Below are positions 7,597 to 15,889 of a stretch of DNA of 64,000 nucleotides, in pieces; the stretch's first letter is position 1, and each line of letters opens with the position of its first letter. Under the pieces are notes generated by a model that was not told the DNA's origin, made no database searches, and saw only the letters and a program-made list of their open reading frames with translations. The stretch is from the NCBI RefSeq assembly GCF_025630775.1, contig NZ_JAOSZE010000024.1, forward strand, positions 1-64,000. Reading direction: 5' to 3'. The position numbers and the translations under genes are program-made. The DNA is from Actinoplanes sp. KI2 (GTDB taxonomy: Bacteria; Actinomycetota; Actinomycetes; Mycobacteriales; Micromonosporaceae).

Positions 7597-8436
7597 ATGA
7601 CCGACGTCGTTCGCGCCGCCCTCGTCCAGACCACCTGGACGGGTGACAAGGAATCGATGATCAAGGCGCACGAGGACTACGCCCGGGACGCCGCCGCACA
7701 GGGCGCCAAGGTGATCTGCTTCCAGGAACTCTTCTACGGACCGTACTTCTGCCAGGTGCAGGACGCCGCCTACTACGAGTACGCCGAGTCGATCCCCGGC
7801 CCCACCACCGAGCGCTTCCAGGCGCTCGCCGCCGAGCTGGGCATGGTCATGGTCCTGCCGATGTACGAGAAGGAGCAGGAGGGCGTCCTCTACAACACCG
7901 CGGCCGTGGTCGACGCCGACGGCCGCTACCTCGGCAAGTACCGCAAGCACCACATTCCGCAGGTGAAGGGCTTCTGGGAGAAGTTCTACTTCCGGCCCGG
8001 CAACCTCGGCTACCCGGTCTTCGACACCGCGGTCGGCAAGGTCGGCGTGTACATCTGCTACGACCGGCACTTCCCGGAGGGCTGGCGCGAGCTCGGCCTG
8101 GGCGGCGCGCAGATCGTCTTCAACCCGTCGGCCACCCACCGGGGTCTGTCCAGCTACCTCTGGAAGCTGGAGCAGCCGGCCAGCGCGGTCGCCAACGAGT
8201 ACTTCATCGGCGCGATCAACCGGGTCGGCAGCGAGCCGCTGGGCGACAACGACTTCTACGGCACGTCCTACTTCGTCGACCCCGAGGGCAAGTTCGTCGG
8301 CGAGACCGGCGACCCGCACGAGCCCGAGCTGATCGTCCGCGACCTCGACCTGGGCCTGATCAAGACGGTGCGCGAGCGGTGGCAGTTCTACCGCGACCGC
8401 CGGCCGGAGTCCTACACCCGGACGGTGGAGCTGTGA
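7597..8436 (+). CDS. Beta-ureidopropionase / N-carbamoyl amidohydrolase (nitrilase superfamily)
   Basis: 279 aa. The Glu-Lys-Cys triad of the nitrilase superfamily is visible: Glu in CFQELFYGPYFCQ, Lys in KYRKHHIP, and the nucleophilic Cys in VYICYDRHFPE. The context FNPSATHRG and LWKLEQPASA is typical of N-carbamoyl-beta-alanine hydrolases. The reaction removes carbamoyl as CO2 and NH3 from N-carbamoyl-beta-alanine or a related carbamoyl amino acid, the third step of reductive pyrimidine breakdown. It is the first gene of an operon and overlaps the dihydropyrimidinase gene by 4 bp (GTGA). A D-carbamoylase role in hydantoin use is the alternative. Confidence 0.88.
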   Translation: MTDVVRAALVQTTWTGDKESMIKAHEDYARDAAAQGAKVICFQELFYGPYFCQVQDAAYYEYAESIPGPTTERFQALAAELGMVMVLPMYEKEQEGVLYNTAAVVDADGRYLGKYRKHHIPQVKGFWEKFYFRPGNLGYPVFDTAVGKVGVYICYDRHFPEGWRELGLGGAQIVFNPSATHRGLSSYLWKLEQPASAVANEYFIGAINRVGSEPLGDNDFYGTSYFVDPEGKFVGETGDPHEPELIVRDLDLGLIKTVRERWQFYRDRRPESYTRTVEL

Positions 8437-9833
8437 GCATCCTGATCAACGGCGGCACGGTGGTCGGGCCCACCGGGCCCTACGCCGGCGACGTGCTGGT
8501 GGACGGCGAGACCATCGCGGCGATCTTCGCACCGGGGAAGGGTCCCGAGGGGCCCGAGATCATCGACGCCACCGGGAAGTACGTGATCCCCGGCGCGGTC
8601 GACGCGCACACGCACATGGAGCTGCCGTTCGGCGGCACGCACGCCAGCGACACCTTCGACACCGGCACCAGGGCCGCGGCGATCGGCGGCACCACCACGA
8701 TCGTCGACTTCGCGGTGCAGCGCTACGGCGAGGTGGTGCAGGACGGGCTGGCCGCCTGGCACGGGAAGGCCGACGGCAACTGCCACATCGACTACGCCTT
8801 CCACATGATCCTCGGCGGCGTGGACGACGACGCGCTCAAGGCCATGGACCAGTTGGTCGCGACCGAGGGCATCACCAGCTTCAAGCTGTTCATGGCGTAC
8901 CCCGGGGTCTTCTACTCCGACGACGGCCAGATCCTGCGCGCCATGCAGAAGGCGCGGGAGAACGGCGCCATGATCATGATGCACGCGGAGAACGGCCCGG
9001 CCATCGACGTGCTGGTCAAGCAGGCCCTCGAACGCGGCGAGACCGACCCGATCTTCCACGGCCTGACCCGGCCGCAGGCGCTCGAGGCCGAGGCGACCAG
9101 CCGGGCGATCTGGCTCGCCAGCGTGGCCGCCGACTGCCCGCTCTACATCGTGCACCTGAGCGCCTCGAAGGCCCTCGAGCAGGTGAAGGCCGCCCGCGAC
9201 CTGGGTCGCAACGTGTTCGCCGAGACCTGCCCGCAATACCTGTACCTGACGCTCGAGGACCAGCTCGGCGCGCCCGGCTTCGAGGGCGCCAAGTGGGTCT
9301 GCTCCACTCCCCTGCGCAGCAAGTACGAGAGCCACCGGGCCGACCTCTGGCAGGGCCTGCGCACCAACGACCTCTCGGTGGTGTCGACCGACCACTGCCC
9401 GTTCTGCATGAAGGATCAGAAGGAGCTGGGCCTCGGCGACTTCTCCAAGATCCCGAACGGGATCGGCAGCGTCGAGCACCGGGTCGACCTGCTCTACCAG
9501 GGCGTCGTGGACCAGAAGCTGTCCCTCGCGCGCTGGGTGGAGACGATCGCCACCACCCCGGCCCGGATGTTCGGCCTCTACCCGCGCAAGGGCATCATCG
9601 CGCCGGGCTCGGACGCCGACATCGTGCTCTACGACCCGGCCGGGCGCACCCGGATCAGCGTCGAGACGCACCACATGAACATGGACCACTCGGCCTGGGA
9701 GGGCTGGGAGATCGACGGCCGGGTCGACACGGTCATGTCCCGCGGCGAGGTGATCGCCTCGGGCGGCGAGTACACCGGGCGCGCCGGCCGAGGCCAGTAC
9801 CTCAAGCGCGGCCTCTCCGACTACCTGCTCTGA
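8433..9833 (+). CDS. Dihydropyrimidinase / D-hydantoinase
   Basis: 466 aa amidohydrolase-superfamily enzyme that opens cyclic dihydropyrimidine or hydantoin rings. The binuclear-metal motifs are present: HTH in VDAHTHMELPFGG, the carboxylated Lys in SFKLFMAYPG, His in MHAENG and IVHLSASKA, and the catalytic Asp in VSTDHCPF. The GTG at 8433 overlaps the preceding stop codon (GTGA) and gives the normal family start SILINGGTVV. Paired with the amidohydrolase upstream, it would turn dihydrouracil or dihydrothymine into beta-alanine or beta-aminoisobutyrate. Confidence 0.92.
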   Translation: MSILINGGTVVGPTGPYAGDVLVDGETIAAIFAPGKGPEGPEIIDATGKYVIPGAVDAHTHMELPFGGTHASDTFDTGTRAAAIGGTTTIVDFAVQRYGEVVQDGLAAWHGKADGNCHIDYAFHMILGGVDDDALKAMDQLVATEGITSFKLFMAYPGVFYSDDGQILRAMQKARENGAMIMMHAENGPAIDVLVKQALERGETDPIFHGLTRPQALEAEATSRAIWLASVAADCPLYIVHLSASKALEQVKAARDLGRNVFAETCPQYLYLTLEDQLGAPGFEGAKWVCSTPLRSKYESHRADLWQGLRTNDLSVVSTDHCPFCMKDQKELGLGDFSKIPNGIGSVEHRVDLLYQGVVDQKLSLARWVETIATTPARMFGLYPRKGIIAPGSDADIVLYDPAGRTRISVETHHMNMDHSAWEGWEIDGRVDTVMSRGEVIASGGEYTGRAGRGQYLKRGLSDYLL

Positions 9834-9843
9834 GGCGACACAC

Positions 9844-10839
9844 ATGGACATTGGGGTAGTGCTGCAAAACGACCCGCCCGCGATGGGCGTGGTCGAGATG
9901 GCGAAGAAGGCCGAGGCGGCCGGCTTCAGCCACGTGTGGACGTTCGACTCGCACGTGCTGTGGCAGGAGCCGTTCGTCGTCTACTCGAAGATCCTCGACG
10001 CGACCGAACGGGTGGTCGTCGGCCCGATGGTCACCAACCCGGGCACCCGGGACTGGACGGTCACCGCGTCGCAGTTCGCCACGCTCAACGAGATGTACGG
10101 CAACCGGACGATCTGCGGTATCGGCCGGGGCGACTCGGCGCTGCGGGTGCTCGGCCTGCAACCGCAGACCCTGGGCCAGCTGCGCGAGTCGGTACAGGTG
10201 ATCAAGGCGCTCGGCAACGGCGAGGCGGTGACCGTACGCGGACAGGAGCTCCAGTTCGCCTGGGCGCCGCAGAGCCGGCTCGAGGTCTGGGTCGCGGCCT
10301 ACGGTCCGAAGGCCCTCGCGCTGACCGGGGAGGTGGGCGACGGGTACATCCTCCAGCTCGCCGACCCGGACATCGCGGCGTGGATGATCGCCGCGGTCCG
10401 CCGAGCGGCCGAACGGGCGGGCCGGGACCCCCTCGCCATCAAATTCTGCGTGGCCGCCCCGGCGTACGTGGGAAACGATCTTGATCATCAACGGGACCAG
10501 ACCCGGTGGTTCGGCGGCATGGTGGGCAACCACGTCGCCGACATCGTCGCCCGGTACGGCGCGGACGGCGCGGTGCCGCAGGTGCTGACCGACTACATCA
10601 AGGGCCGGCCGGGCTACGACTACGCCGAGCACGGCCGGGCCGGGAACACGCACACCACGTTCGTGCCGGACGAGGTGGTCGACCGGTTCTGCATCCTCGG
10701 ACCGGTCGAGCACCACCTCAAGCGCCTGGCCGAGCTGCGTGACCTGGGCGTCGACCAGTTCGCGGTGTACCTGCAACACGACGCGAAGGAGGAGACCCTG
10801 GCCGCGTACGGGTCGCAGATCATCCCGGCGTTCACGTGA
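9844..10839 (+). CDS. LLM-class flavin/F420-dependent oxidoreductase
   Basis: 331 aa luciferase-like (TIM-barrel) oxidoreductase. It has the N-terminal strand MDIGVVLQNDPP, the FDSHVLWQEPF segment, GNRTICGIGRGDS, and VWVAAYGPKAL common to this superfamily. The cofactor is F420 or FMN; actinomycetes make F420. It lies 10 bp after the dihydropyrimidinase gene and overlaps the next permease gene by 4 bp, so it belongs to the pathway. No dihydropyrimidine dehydrogenase is visible, and this gene is a candidate for the missing redox step (inference). RutA, which opens uracil oxidatively, is also an LLM-class enzyme. Confidence 0.88.
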   Translation: MDIGVVLQNDPPAMGVVEMAKKAEAAGFSHVWTFDSHVLWQEPFVVYSKILDATERVVVGPMVTNPGTRDWTVTASQFATLNEMYGNRTICGIGRGDSALRVLGLQPQTLGQLRESVQVIKALGNGEAVTVRGQELQFAWAPQSRLEVWVAAYGPKALALTGEVGDGYILQLADPDIAAWMIAAVRRAAERAGRDPLAIKFCVAAPAYVGNDLDHQRDQTRWFGGMVGNHVADIVARYGADGAVPQVLTDYIKGRPGYDYAEHGRAGNTHTTFVPDEVVDRFCILGPVEHHLKRLAELRDLGVDQFAVYLQHDAKEETLAAYGSQIIPAFT

Positions 10840-11678
10840 GAAGAGCCCTGTACGTCCTCGCCGGGGTGGCCGTGCTCGCGCTGCTCTGGGAAGGCTACAA
10901 GCTCGTCGGCAGCCCGGACGGCACGGTGCTGTTCGGGGTGCGGGTCCTGCCGCGCGCGGACGACCTGTCGATGCCGCACCTGTGGACGGTGCTGCAACGG
11001 CTGGTCCGCCCGGAGCTCACCGGCGGCCGGCCGGTCGGGCTCGTGGTGCTGCAGGCGTGCCTGTTCACCCTCGGCATCACGGCCGTCGGCTTCCTGGTCG
11101 GGGCGCTGGTCGGGCTGCTGCTGGCGGTCGCGATGCAACGGTTCCGGCTGGTCGAGCGGGGGCTGCTGCCGTACGTGATCCTCTCCCAGACCGTGCCCCT
11201 GGTGGCGCTCGCGCCGCTGGTGGCCGGCTGGGGTGGCACCATCATGCCGCCCTGGGCGACGGTCGCGGTGATCGCGGCGTACCTGGCGTTCTTCCCGGTC
11301 GCGGTCGGCATGTTGCGCGGTCTGCAGTCGCCGGCCGCGAGCGGGGTGGAGCTGATGCGCAGCTACGCGGCCGGGTGGTGGCGGACGCTGGTCAAGCTGC
11401 GGCTGCCGGCCGCACTGCCGTACCTGTTCCCGGCGCTGCGGCTGGCCGGTGCGGCCGCGGTGGTCGGCGCGGTGGTCGGCGAGATCTCCACCGGCACCCG
11501 CGGCGGGATCGGCCGCCTGATCATCGAGTACTCCCGCGAGGCGACCAGCGACCCCGCCAAGGTCTACACCGCGATGCTCGGCGCCGCCCTGCTGGGCCTG
11601 GTCGTCGCCGGCGCCGTCACCCTGTTCGAGCTGCCGCTGATGCGGCACCGGCGCCACGTGGAGGTGGTGACCCTATGA
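10836..11678 (+). CDS. ABC importer permease 1 (ThiX/SsuC-type)
   Basis: 280 aa inner-membrane permease of the binding-protein-dependent type, with about six hydrophobic segments. The EAA-like coupling motif is seen around ELMRSYAAGWWRTLVKLRLPA. The GTG start overlaps the stop of the LLM gene (GTGA). With a second permease (12457), an ATPase (11675) and a lipoprotein (13215), it forms one importer, probably as a permease heterodimer. The substrate is inferred from neighbours to be a pyrimidine, hydantoin or related ring compound. Confidence 0.88.
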   Translation: MRRALYVLAGVAVLALLWEGYKLVGSPDGTVLFGVRVLPRADDLSMPHLWTVLQRLVRPELTGGRPVGLVVLQACLFTLGITAVGFLVGALVGLLLAVAMQRFRLVERGLLPYVILSQTVPLVALAPLVAGWGGTIMPPWATVAVIAAYLAFFPVAVGMLRGLQSPAASGVELMRSYAAGWWRTLVKLRLPAALPYLFPALRLAGAAAVVGAVVGEISTGTRGGIGRLIIEYSREATSDPAKVYTAMLGAALLGLVVAGAVTLFELPLMRHRRHVEVVTL

Positions 11679-12460
11679 CCGCTGTTGAGCTCGACAAGGT
11701 GACCAAGGTCTTCAACCAGGGACGGTCCGACGCGGTGACCGCGCTGTCCGAAGTCGACCTGACCGTCGCCGACGGCGAGTTCGTGTCGCTGATCGGGCCG
11801 TCCGGCTGCGGCAAGAGCACGCTGCTGCGGCTGATCGCCGACCTGATCGAGCCCACCACCGGCACCGTCCGGGTGGCCGGCAAGGACGCCGGCCGGGCCC
11901 GCCGCGACCAGGACTACGGCATCGCCTTCCAGCAGGCCGGGCTCTTCGAGTGGCGGACCGTGCGGCGCAACGTCGAGCTGCCCCTCGAACTGCGCGGGAT
12001 GGGCCGGGCCGAGCGCAAGGACCGGGCCGAGCAGATGCTGGCGCTGGTCGGGCTGGCCGAGTTCGCCGGGCACTACCCGGCCCAGCTCTCCGGGGGCATG
12101 CAGCAGCGGGTGGCGATCGCGCGGGCCCTCGCCGTACAACCGCCGCTGTTGTTGATGGACGAGCCGTTCGGCGCGCTGGACGAGATGACCCGGGAACGGC
12201 TGCAATCCGAGCTGCTCGGGATCTGCGCCCAGACCGGCACGAGCACGGTCTTCGTCACCCACTCGATCTCCGAGGCGGTGTTCCTGTCGAACCGGGTGGT
12301 GGTGATGTCGGCCCGGCCCGGCCGGATCACCGCGGCGATCGACGTGGACCTGGCGGCCCGCGACGAGGCGGCCCGGCAGTCGGACAAGTACTTCGAGCAC
12401 GTGACGGCCGTCCGGCAGGCGCTGCGCGGCGTACCGGCACCTTCGACGAGCGCGACATGA
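11675..12460 (+). CDS. ABC importer ATPase
   Basis: 261 aa nucleotide-binding subunit. Walker A is GPSGCGKST, the signature is LSGGMQQRVAIARAL, and Walker B is LLLMDEPFGALDE, followed by the switch His in VTHSISEA. The ATG overlaps the permease stop (ATGA), and its own TGA overlaps the next permease's ATG. Closest in style to the SsuB/TauB/ThiZ group of nitrate/sulfonate/pyrimidine importers. Confidence 0.93.
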   Translation: MTAVELDKVTKVFNQGRSDAVTALSEVDLTVADGEFVSLIGPSGCGKSTLLRLIADLIEPTTGTVRVAGKDAGRARRDQDYGIAFQQAGLFEWRTVRRNVELPLELRGMGRAERKDRAEQMLALVGLAEFAGHYPAQLSGGMQQRVAIARALAVQPPLLLMDEPFGALDEMTRERLQSELLGICAQTGTSTVFVTHSISEAVFLSNRVVVMSARPGRITAAIDVDLAARDEAARQSDKYFEHVTAVRQALRGVPAPSTSAT

Positions 12461-13206
12461 GAGTTCTTCCGCCCGTGCTCGTCGGGATAGCCGCGATCGT
12501 CGCCTGGCAGCTGACCGTGACGCTCGGCCGGATCGCGCCGTTCATCCTGCCGGCCCCCTCGGAGATCTGGGAGCAGCTGGTCGAGCAGCGGCAGAACGTG
12601 TGGGAGGCCGCCCTGGCCAGCGGCGCGAACGCCCTGATCGGACTGATCGCCGGCGCGGTCGTCGCGGTGCTCGCCGCCATGATCGCGAGCTGGTTCCGGC
12701 CGATCGCCGAGATCTCGGTCCCGTTCGCCGCGGTGGTCAGCGCGCTGCCGATCATCGCGCTCGCCCCGATCCTCAACAACATGTTCGAGACGACCAGCAG
12801 CATTCCCCGCCGGCTGGTCGCCGCGATCATCGTGTTCTTTCCGGTCTTCCTCAACACGCTGCGCGGCCTGCGCGAGGTCAACCCCATCCATCAAGAGCTG
12901 ATGCGCACGTACGCCGCCGGGGGCTGGACGTTCGCCACCAAGGTCCGGCTCCCCGGTGCTCTCCCCTACGTCTTCACCGGCCTGCGACAGGCGTCTTCGC
13001 TGGCCGTGATCGCGGCGGTGGTCGCCGAGTACTTCGGTGGCCTGCAGAACGGGCTCGGCTCGCGGATCACCTCCGCGGCCGCGTTCACCGCCTATCCCCG
13101 TGCCTGGGCCTTCGTGGTCGGCGCCTGCCTGCTCGGACTCGTCTTCTATCTCACCACGCTCCTGTTGGAACGCCTGGCCATGCCCTGGCGATCGCGCCTT
13201 ATTTAG
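12457..13206 (+). CDS. ABC importer permease 2
   Basis: 249 aa membrane permease of the same family as the first. It has several hydrophobic segments and the coupling motif ELMRTYAAGGWTFATKVRLPG near residues 150-170. The ATG overlaps the ATPase stop (ATGA). Two different permease genes flanking one ATPase gene suggest a heterodimeric channel. Confidence 0.88.
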   Translation: MRVLPPVLVGIAAIVAWQLTVTLGRIAPFILPAPSEIWEQLVEQRQNVWEAALASGANALIGLIAGAVVAVLAAMIASWFRPIAEISVPFAAVVSALPIIALAPILNNMFETTSSIPRRLVAAIIVFFPVFLNTLRGLREVNPIHQELMRTYAAGGWTFATKVRLPGALPYVFTGLRQASSLAVIAAVVAEYFGGLQNGLGSRITSAAAFTAYPRAWAFVVGACLLGLVFYLTTLLLERLAMPWRSRLI

Positions 13207-13214
13207 GAGAATAT

Positions 13215-14342
13215 GTGAAAAGGTTCCGGATATTTACGGTTTTTTCGGCCCTGCTGCTTGCCGCCTGCGGCACGGCTGATCAGGCCAAGACGACCCCCGC
13301 CGCGAGCGGGTCTTTGACGCCGATCAAACTGCAGCTCCAGTGGTTCTTCCAGGCCCAGTTCGCCGGCTACATCGCCGCCGTGGACCAGGGCTTCTACAAG
13401 GAGCAGGGCCTGGACGTCCAGCTGTTGGAGGGCGGCGTCGACATCGTGCCGCAGACCGTGCTGGCCCAGGGCAAGGCCGATTATGCGGTCGCCTGGGTGC
13501 CCAAGGCGCTCGCCTCCCGCGAACAGGGCGCCGGCATCACCGACGTCGCGCAGATCTTCGCCCGCTCCGGCACGTACCAGGTCGCCTGGAAATCCAGCGG
13601 GATCACCTCGCCGGCCCAGTTCAAGGGCAAGAAGATCGGCAACTGGGGCTTCGGCAACGAGTTCGAGCTGTTCGCCGGGATGACCAAGGCCGGGGTCGAC
13701 CCGGGCAAGGACGTCACCCTGGTGCAGCAGCAGTTCGACATGCAGGCGCTGCTCAAGCACGAGATCGACGCGGCCCAGGCGATGAGTTACAACGAGTACG
13801 CCCAGCTGCTGGAGGCGAAGAACCCGGCGACCGGCAAGCTGTACACCGCCGACGACTTCTCGATCATCGACTGGAAGCAGAACGGCTCGGCCATGCTGCA
13901 GGACGCGGTCTGGGCGAACACGTCGAAGCTGAGCGATTCGGCGTACCAGCAACAGACCGTGAAGTTCTTGATCGGCACGATCAAGGGCTGGGCGTTCTGC
14001 CGGGACAACCCGGAGAAGTGCCGGGACCTGGTGGTGGCCAAGGGCTCGAAGCTCGGCAAGAGTCACCAGCTGTGGCAGATGAACGAGGTCAACAAGCTGA
14101 TCTGGCCGTCCACCGGCGGCATCGGTGTGATCGACGACGCGGCCTGGAAGCAGACCGTGGACATCTCGCTGACCACCAAGAACCAGACCGGCGACACGGT
14201 GCTGAAGAAGGCGCCGGACGCGACCGCGTACACCAACGACTACATCAACCAGGCGATCACCCAGGCCAAGGCGGCCGGGGTGGACGTGAACGGCGCCTCG
14301 TTCCAGCCGCAGACCGTCACCCTCGAGGCGGGCGGCGCCTGA
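13215..14342 (+). CDS. ABC importer substrate-binding lipoprotein (NMT1/ThiY-like)
   Basis: 375 aa. A short basic start (MKRFRIF) and hydrophobic stretch lead to the lipobox LLAAC, with lipidated Cys at about 18. The mature protein has the NMT1/ThiY-type fold: LQLQWFFQAQFAGYIAAVDQ, then GLDVQLLEGG and ADYAVAWVP. This family binds hydroxymethylpyrimidine, riboflavin, nitrate or related small molecules. The GTG at 13215 has AGGAGA 5 nt upstream, overlapping the stop of the previous gene. It is the last gene of the operon; its TGA directly abuts the stop of the convergent gene, leaving no terminator space. Confidence 0.9.
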   Translation: MKRFRIFTVFSALLLAACGTADQAKTTPAASGSLTPIKLQLQWFFQAQFAGYIAAVDQGFYKEQGLDVQLLEGGVDIVPQTVLAQGKADYAVAWVPKALASREQGAGITDVAQIFARSGTYQVAWKSSGITSPAQFKGKKIGNWGFGNEFELFAGMTKAGVDPGKDVTLVQQQFDMQALLKHEIDAAQAMSYNEYAQLLEAKNPATGKLYTADDFSIIDWKQNGSAMLQDAVWANTSKLSDSAYQQQTVKFLIGTIKGWAFCRDNPEKCRDLVVAKGSKLGKSHQLWQMNEVNKLIWPSTGGIGVIDDAAWKQTVDISLTTKNQTGDTVLKKAPDATAYTNDYINQAITQAKAAGVDVNGASFQPQTVTLEAGGA

Positions 14343-15167
14343 TCAGAGAGGAATGAGCCGGGCCGCGAGGGCGATCGCACCGAGGTCGCCCTCGCGCAGC
14401 AAGGCGGCCGCGCTCTCCTCGCCGAGCGCCTCGAGCCGGCGCGCGGAGGCCTCGATCAGCGTCTCCTCCCCGTTGAGCAGCCGGCGGGCCATCCTCGCCT
14501 GGATCGGGGTGAGCTTGGCGAACGCGCTTCGGTCCAGCGCCTGCATGGTCTCGACGTCGAGACTGCGGGCCAGCGCCCGCTCGGTGACGGTCTTGAGGAG
14601 CCAGGTCGGCCACCACAGGTACTTTCCGACGATCAGGCCGGCCCGCACCGCCTCGGCCGGCGCGTGACCGGCCCGCAGCAGCCGGACGGCCAGCGAGGTG
14701 TCGAAGCGCTCCAGCCGCATGGCGCTGACGAAGACCTTCAGCAGCGGCGAGGTGCCGACCATCGGCTCGGCCTCGGCGGCGGCCTCGGCGGCGTCGCCCG
14801 CCAGGGCCTGGCAGGCCACGTTCGTCTCGACGATCCCGGAGTCGTCGCTGGTGGACCGCTCGGCCAGCCGCTCGAGGGTGGCCATCAACCGATCGAGCTG
14901 CTTCTCGGCCCGCTCGGCAAGCTCCAGGCTGGCCGTCTTGGCCAGGTGGCGTACCACCAGGTCGGCGGCGAGCTCGGCCTCGCGGCGCAGCAGCGGCGAC
15001 GGGATCTTCGGGATGACCAGGTCGGTGATGCCCTCGGTCACGATGGCGAGGTCGAAGTGGGCGGAGAGCGCCTGGAACTGTTGCCACCAGGAGGCGGGGT
15101 GCCCGCCGTGGTCCGTCTCGACGCGCGCAGCATGGCGCACCACACCGCCGTCCACGCCCGGATTCAC
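14343..15167 (-). CDS. Hypothetical protein, soluble, alpha-helical
   Basis: 274 aa, not recognised. It is rich in Leu, Ala, Glu and Arg and appears mostly helical, with no signal peptide, TM segment or catalytic motif that I can name. Helical stretches such as ELAERAEKQLDRLMATLERL could form coiled coils. The GTG start has AGGAG 8 nt upstream. Its stop codon TCA directly follows the TGA of the importer lipoprotein gene (TGATCA, 14340-14345). A separate gene for a 164-aa protein starts about 570 bp upstream and may share its transcript. Confidence 0.75.
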   Translation of the reverse strand: MNPGVDGGVVRHAARVETDHGGHPASWWQQFQALSAHFDLAIVTEGITDLVIPKIPSPLLRREAELAADLVVRHLAKTASLELAERAEKQLDRLMATLERLAERSTSDDSGIVETNVACQALAGDAAEAAAEAEPMVGTSPLLKVFVSAMRLERFDTSLAVRLLRAGHAPAEAVRAGLIVGKYLWWPTWLLKTVTERALARSLDVETMQALDRSAFAKLTPIQARMARRLLNGEETLIEASARRLEALGEESAAALLREGDLGAIALAARLIPL

Positions 15168-15238
15168 GATCGGAACTCCTCTTCAGCCATAGCTGCACTC
15201 CAATCGACCGGAGGGGGCGCGAGATGAGGGAAAGGCGC

Positions 15239-15733
15239 TCAGGACTCCCAGGGCAGCTCGGCCGCCTCGGTGGCCTCGAGCGCCGCCGAATGCCGTGGCG
15301 CGGGCAGGTCGGCGACCGTGTGCCAGCCGCCCTTGGCCTTCGCCGCCTCCCGGGTCACCAGGTGCACCGGCAACGGCGGCGGGCGGAACGGCCCCGACCC
15401 CCAGCGCACCCAGATCGCCAAGCGCCCCTCCGCGGCCTCGGCCAGCAGCTTGTCGACCGTACGCTGCCGGTCCAGCCGATCCACCTCGACCGCGATCGGC
15501 TGCGCCCCGCCGGGCCGGGCGCAGGCCACGTCCAGCACCGAGTGACCCTTCAGCGGCGGCGGCAGCGGGAAGACGCTGGGCGCCCGGCGGTAGACCCGCC
15601 AGCCCCGCGACTCACCCCACTGGGCGACGGCGTCGACGATCCGGGCCGTCGCCGCGGCCTCGGCGAGATCCGTGAAGTGCAGGTCGTGCAGCCAGGCCGC
15701 GAGCGACTCGGCGGTGCGCGTGCCGTCGTCCAT
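15239..15733 (-). CDS. Hypothetical protein with a possible PD-(D/E)XK-like core
   Basis: 164 aa, not recognised. The middle reads VLDVACARP, then PIAVEVDRLDRQRTVDKL and RLAIWVRWG. Asp followed by Glu-x-Asp between predicted strands resembles the PD-(D/E)XK nuclease core, but the usual Lys is not clear (inference). No signal or TM segment. Immediately upstream on this strand lies the 67-bp repeat and the GGDEF-EAL gene. Confidence 0.7.
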   Translation of the reverse strand: MDDGTRTAESLAAWLHDLHFTDLAEAAATARIVDAVAQWGESRGWRVYRRAPSVFPLPPPLKGHSVLDVACARPGGAQPIAVEVDRLDRQRTVDKLLAEAAEGRLAIWVRWGSGPFRPPPLPVHLVTREAAKAKGGWHTVADLPAPRHSAALEATEAAELPWES

Positions 15734-15755
15734 CGCCGTACCTTAGACGCCCGCC

Positions 15756-15889
15756 ACGCCGCCGACACCGCCCGCTGCACCGCCGCGACAACCACCCGCC
15801 GCAGCGCCGACAATCACCCGCTACGCCGCCGACACCGCCCGCTGCACCGCCGCGACAACCACCCGCCGCAGCGCCGACAATCACCCGCT
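15756..15889. repeat. 67-bp tandem repeat, 2 full copies, third partial in the GGDEF-EAL gene end
   Basis: Copies at 15756-15822 and 15823-15889 are identical or nearly so. A partial third copy begins at 15890 and runs into the final codons of the GGDEF-EAL gene. Each copy therefore carries a duplicate of that gene's last residues (QRAVSAA) and stop. Confidence 0.92.
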
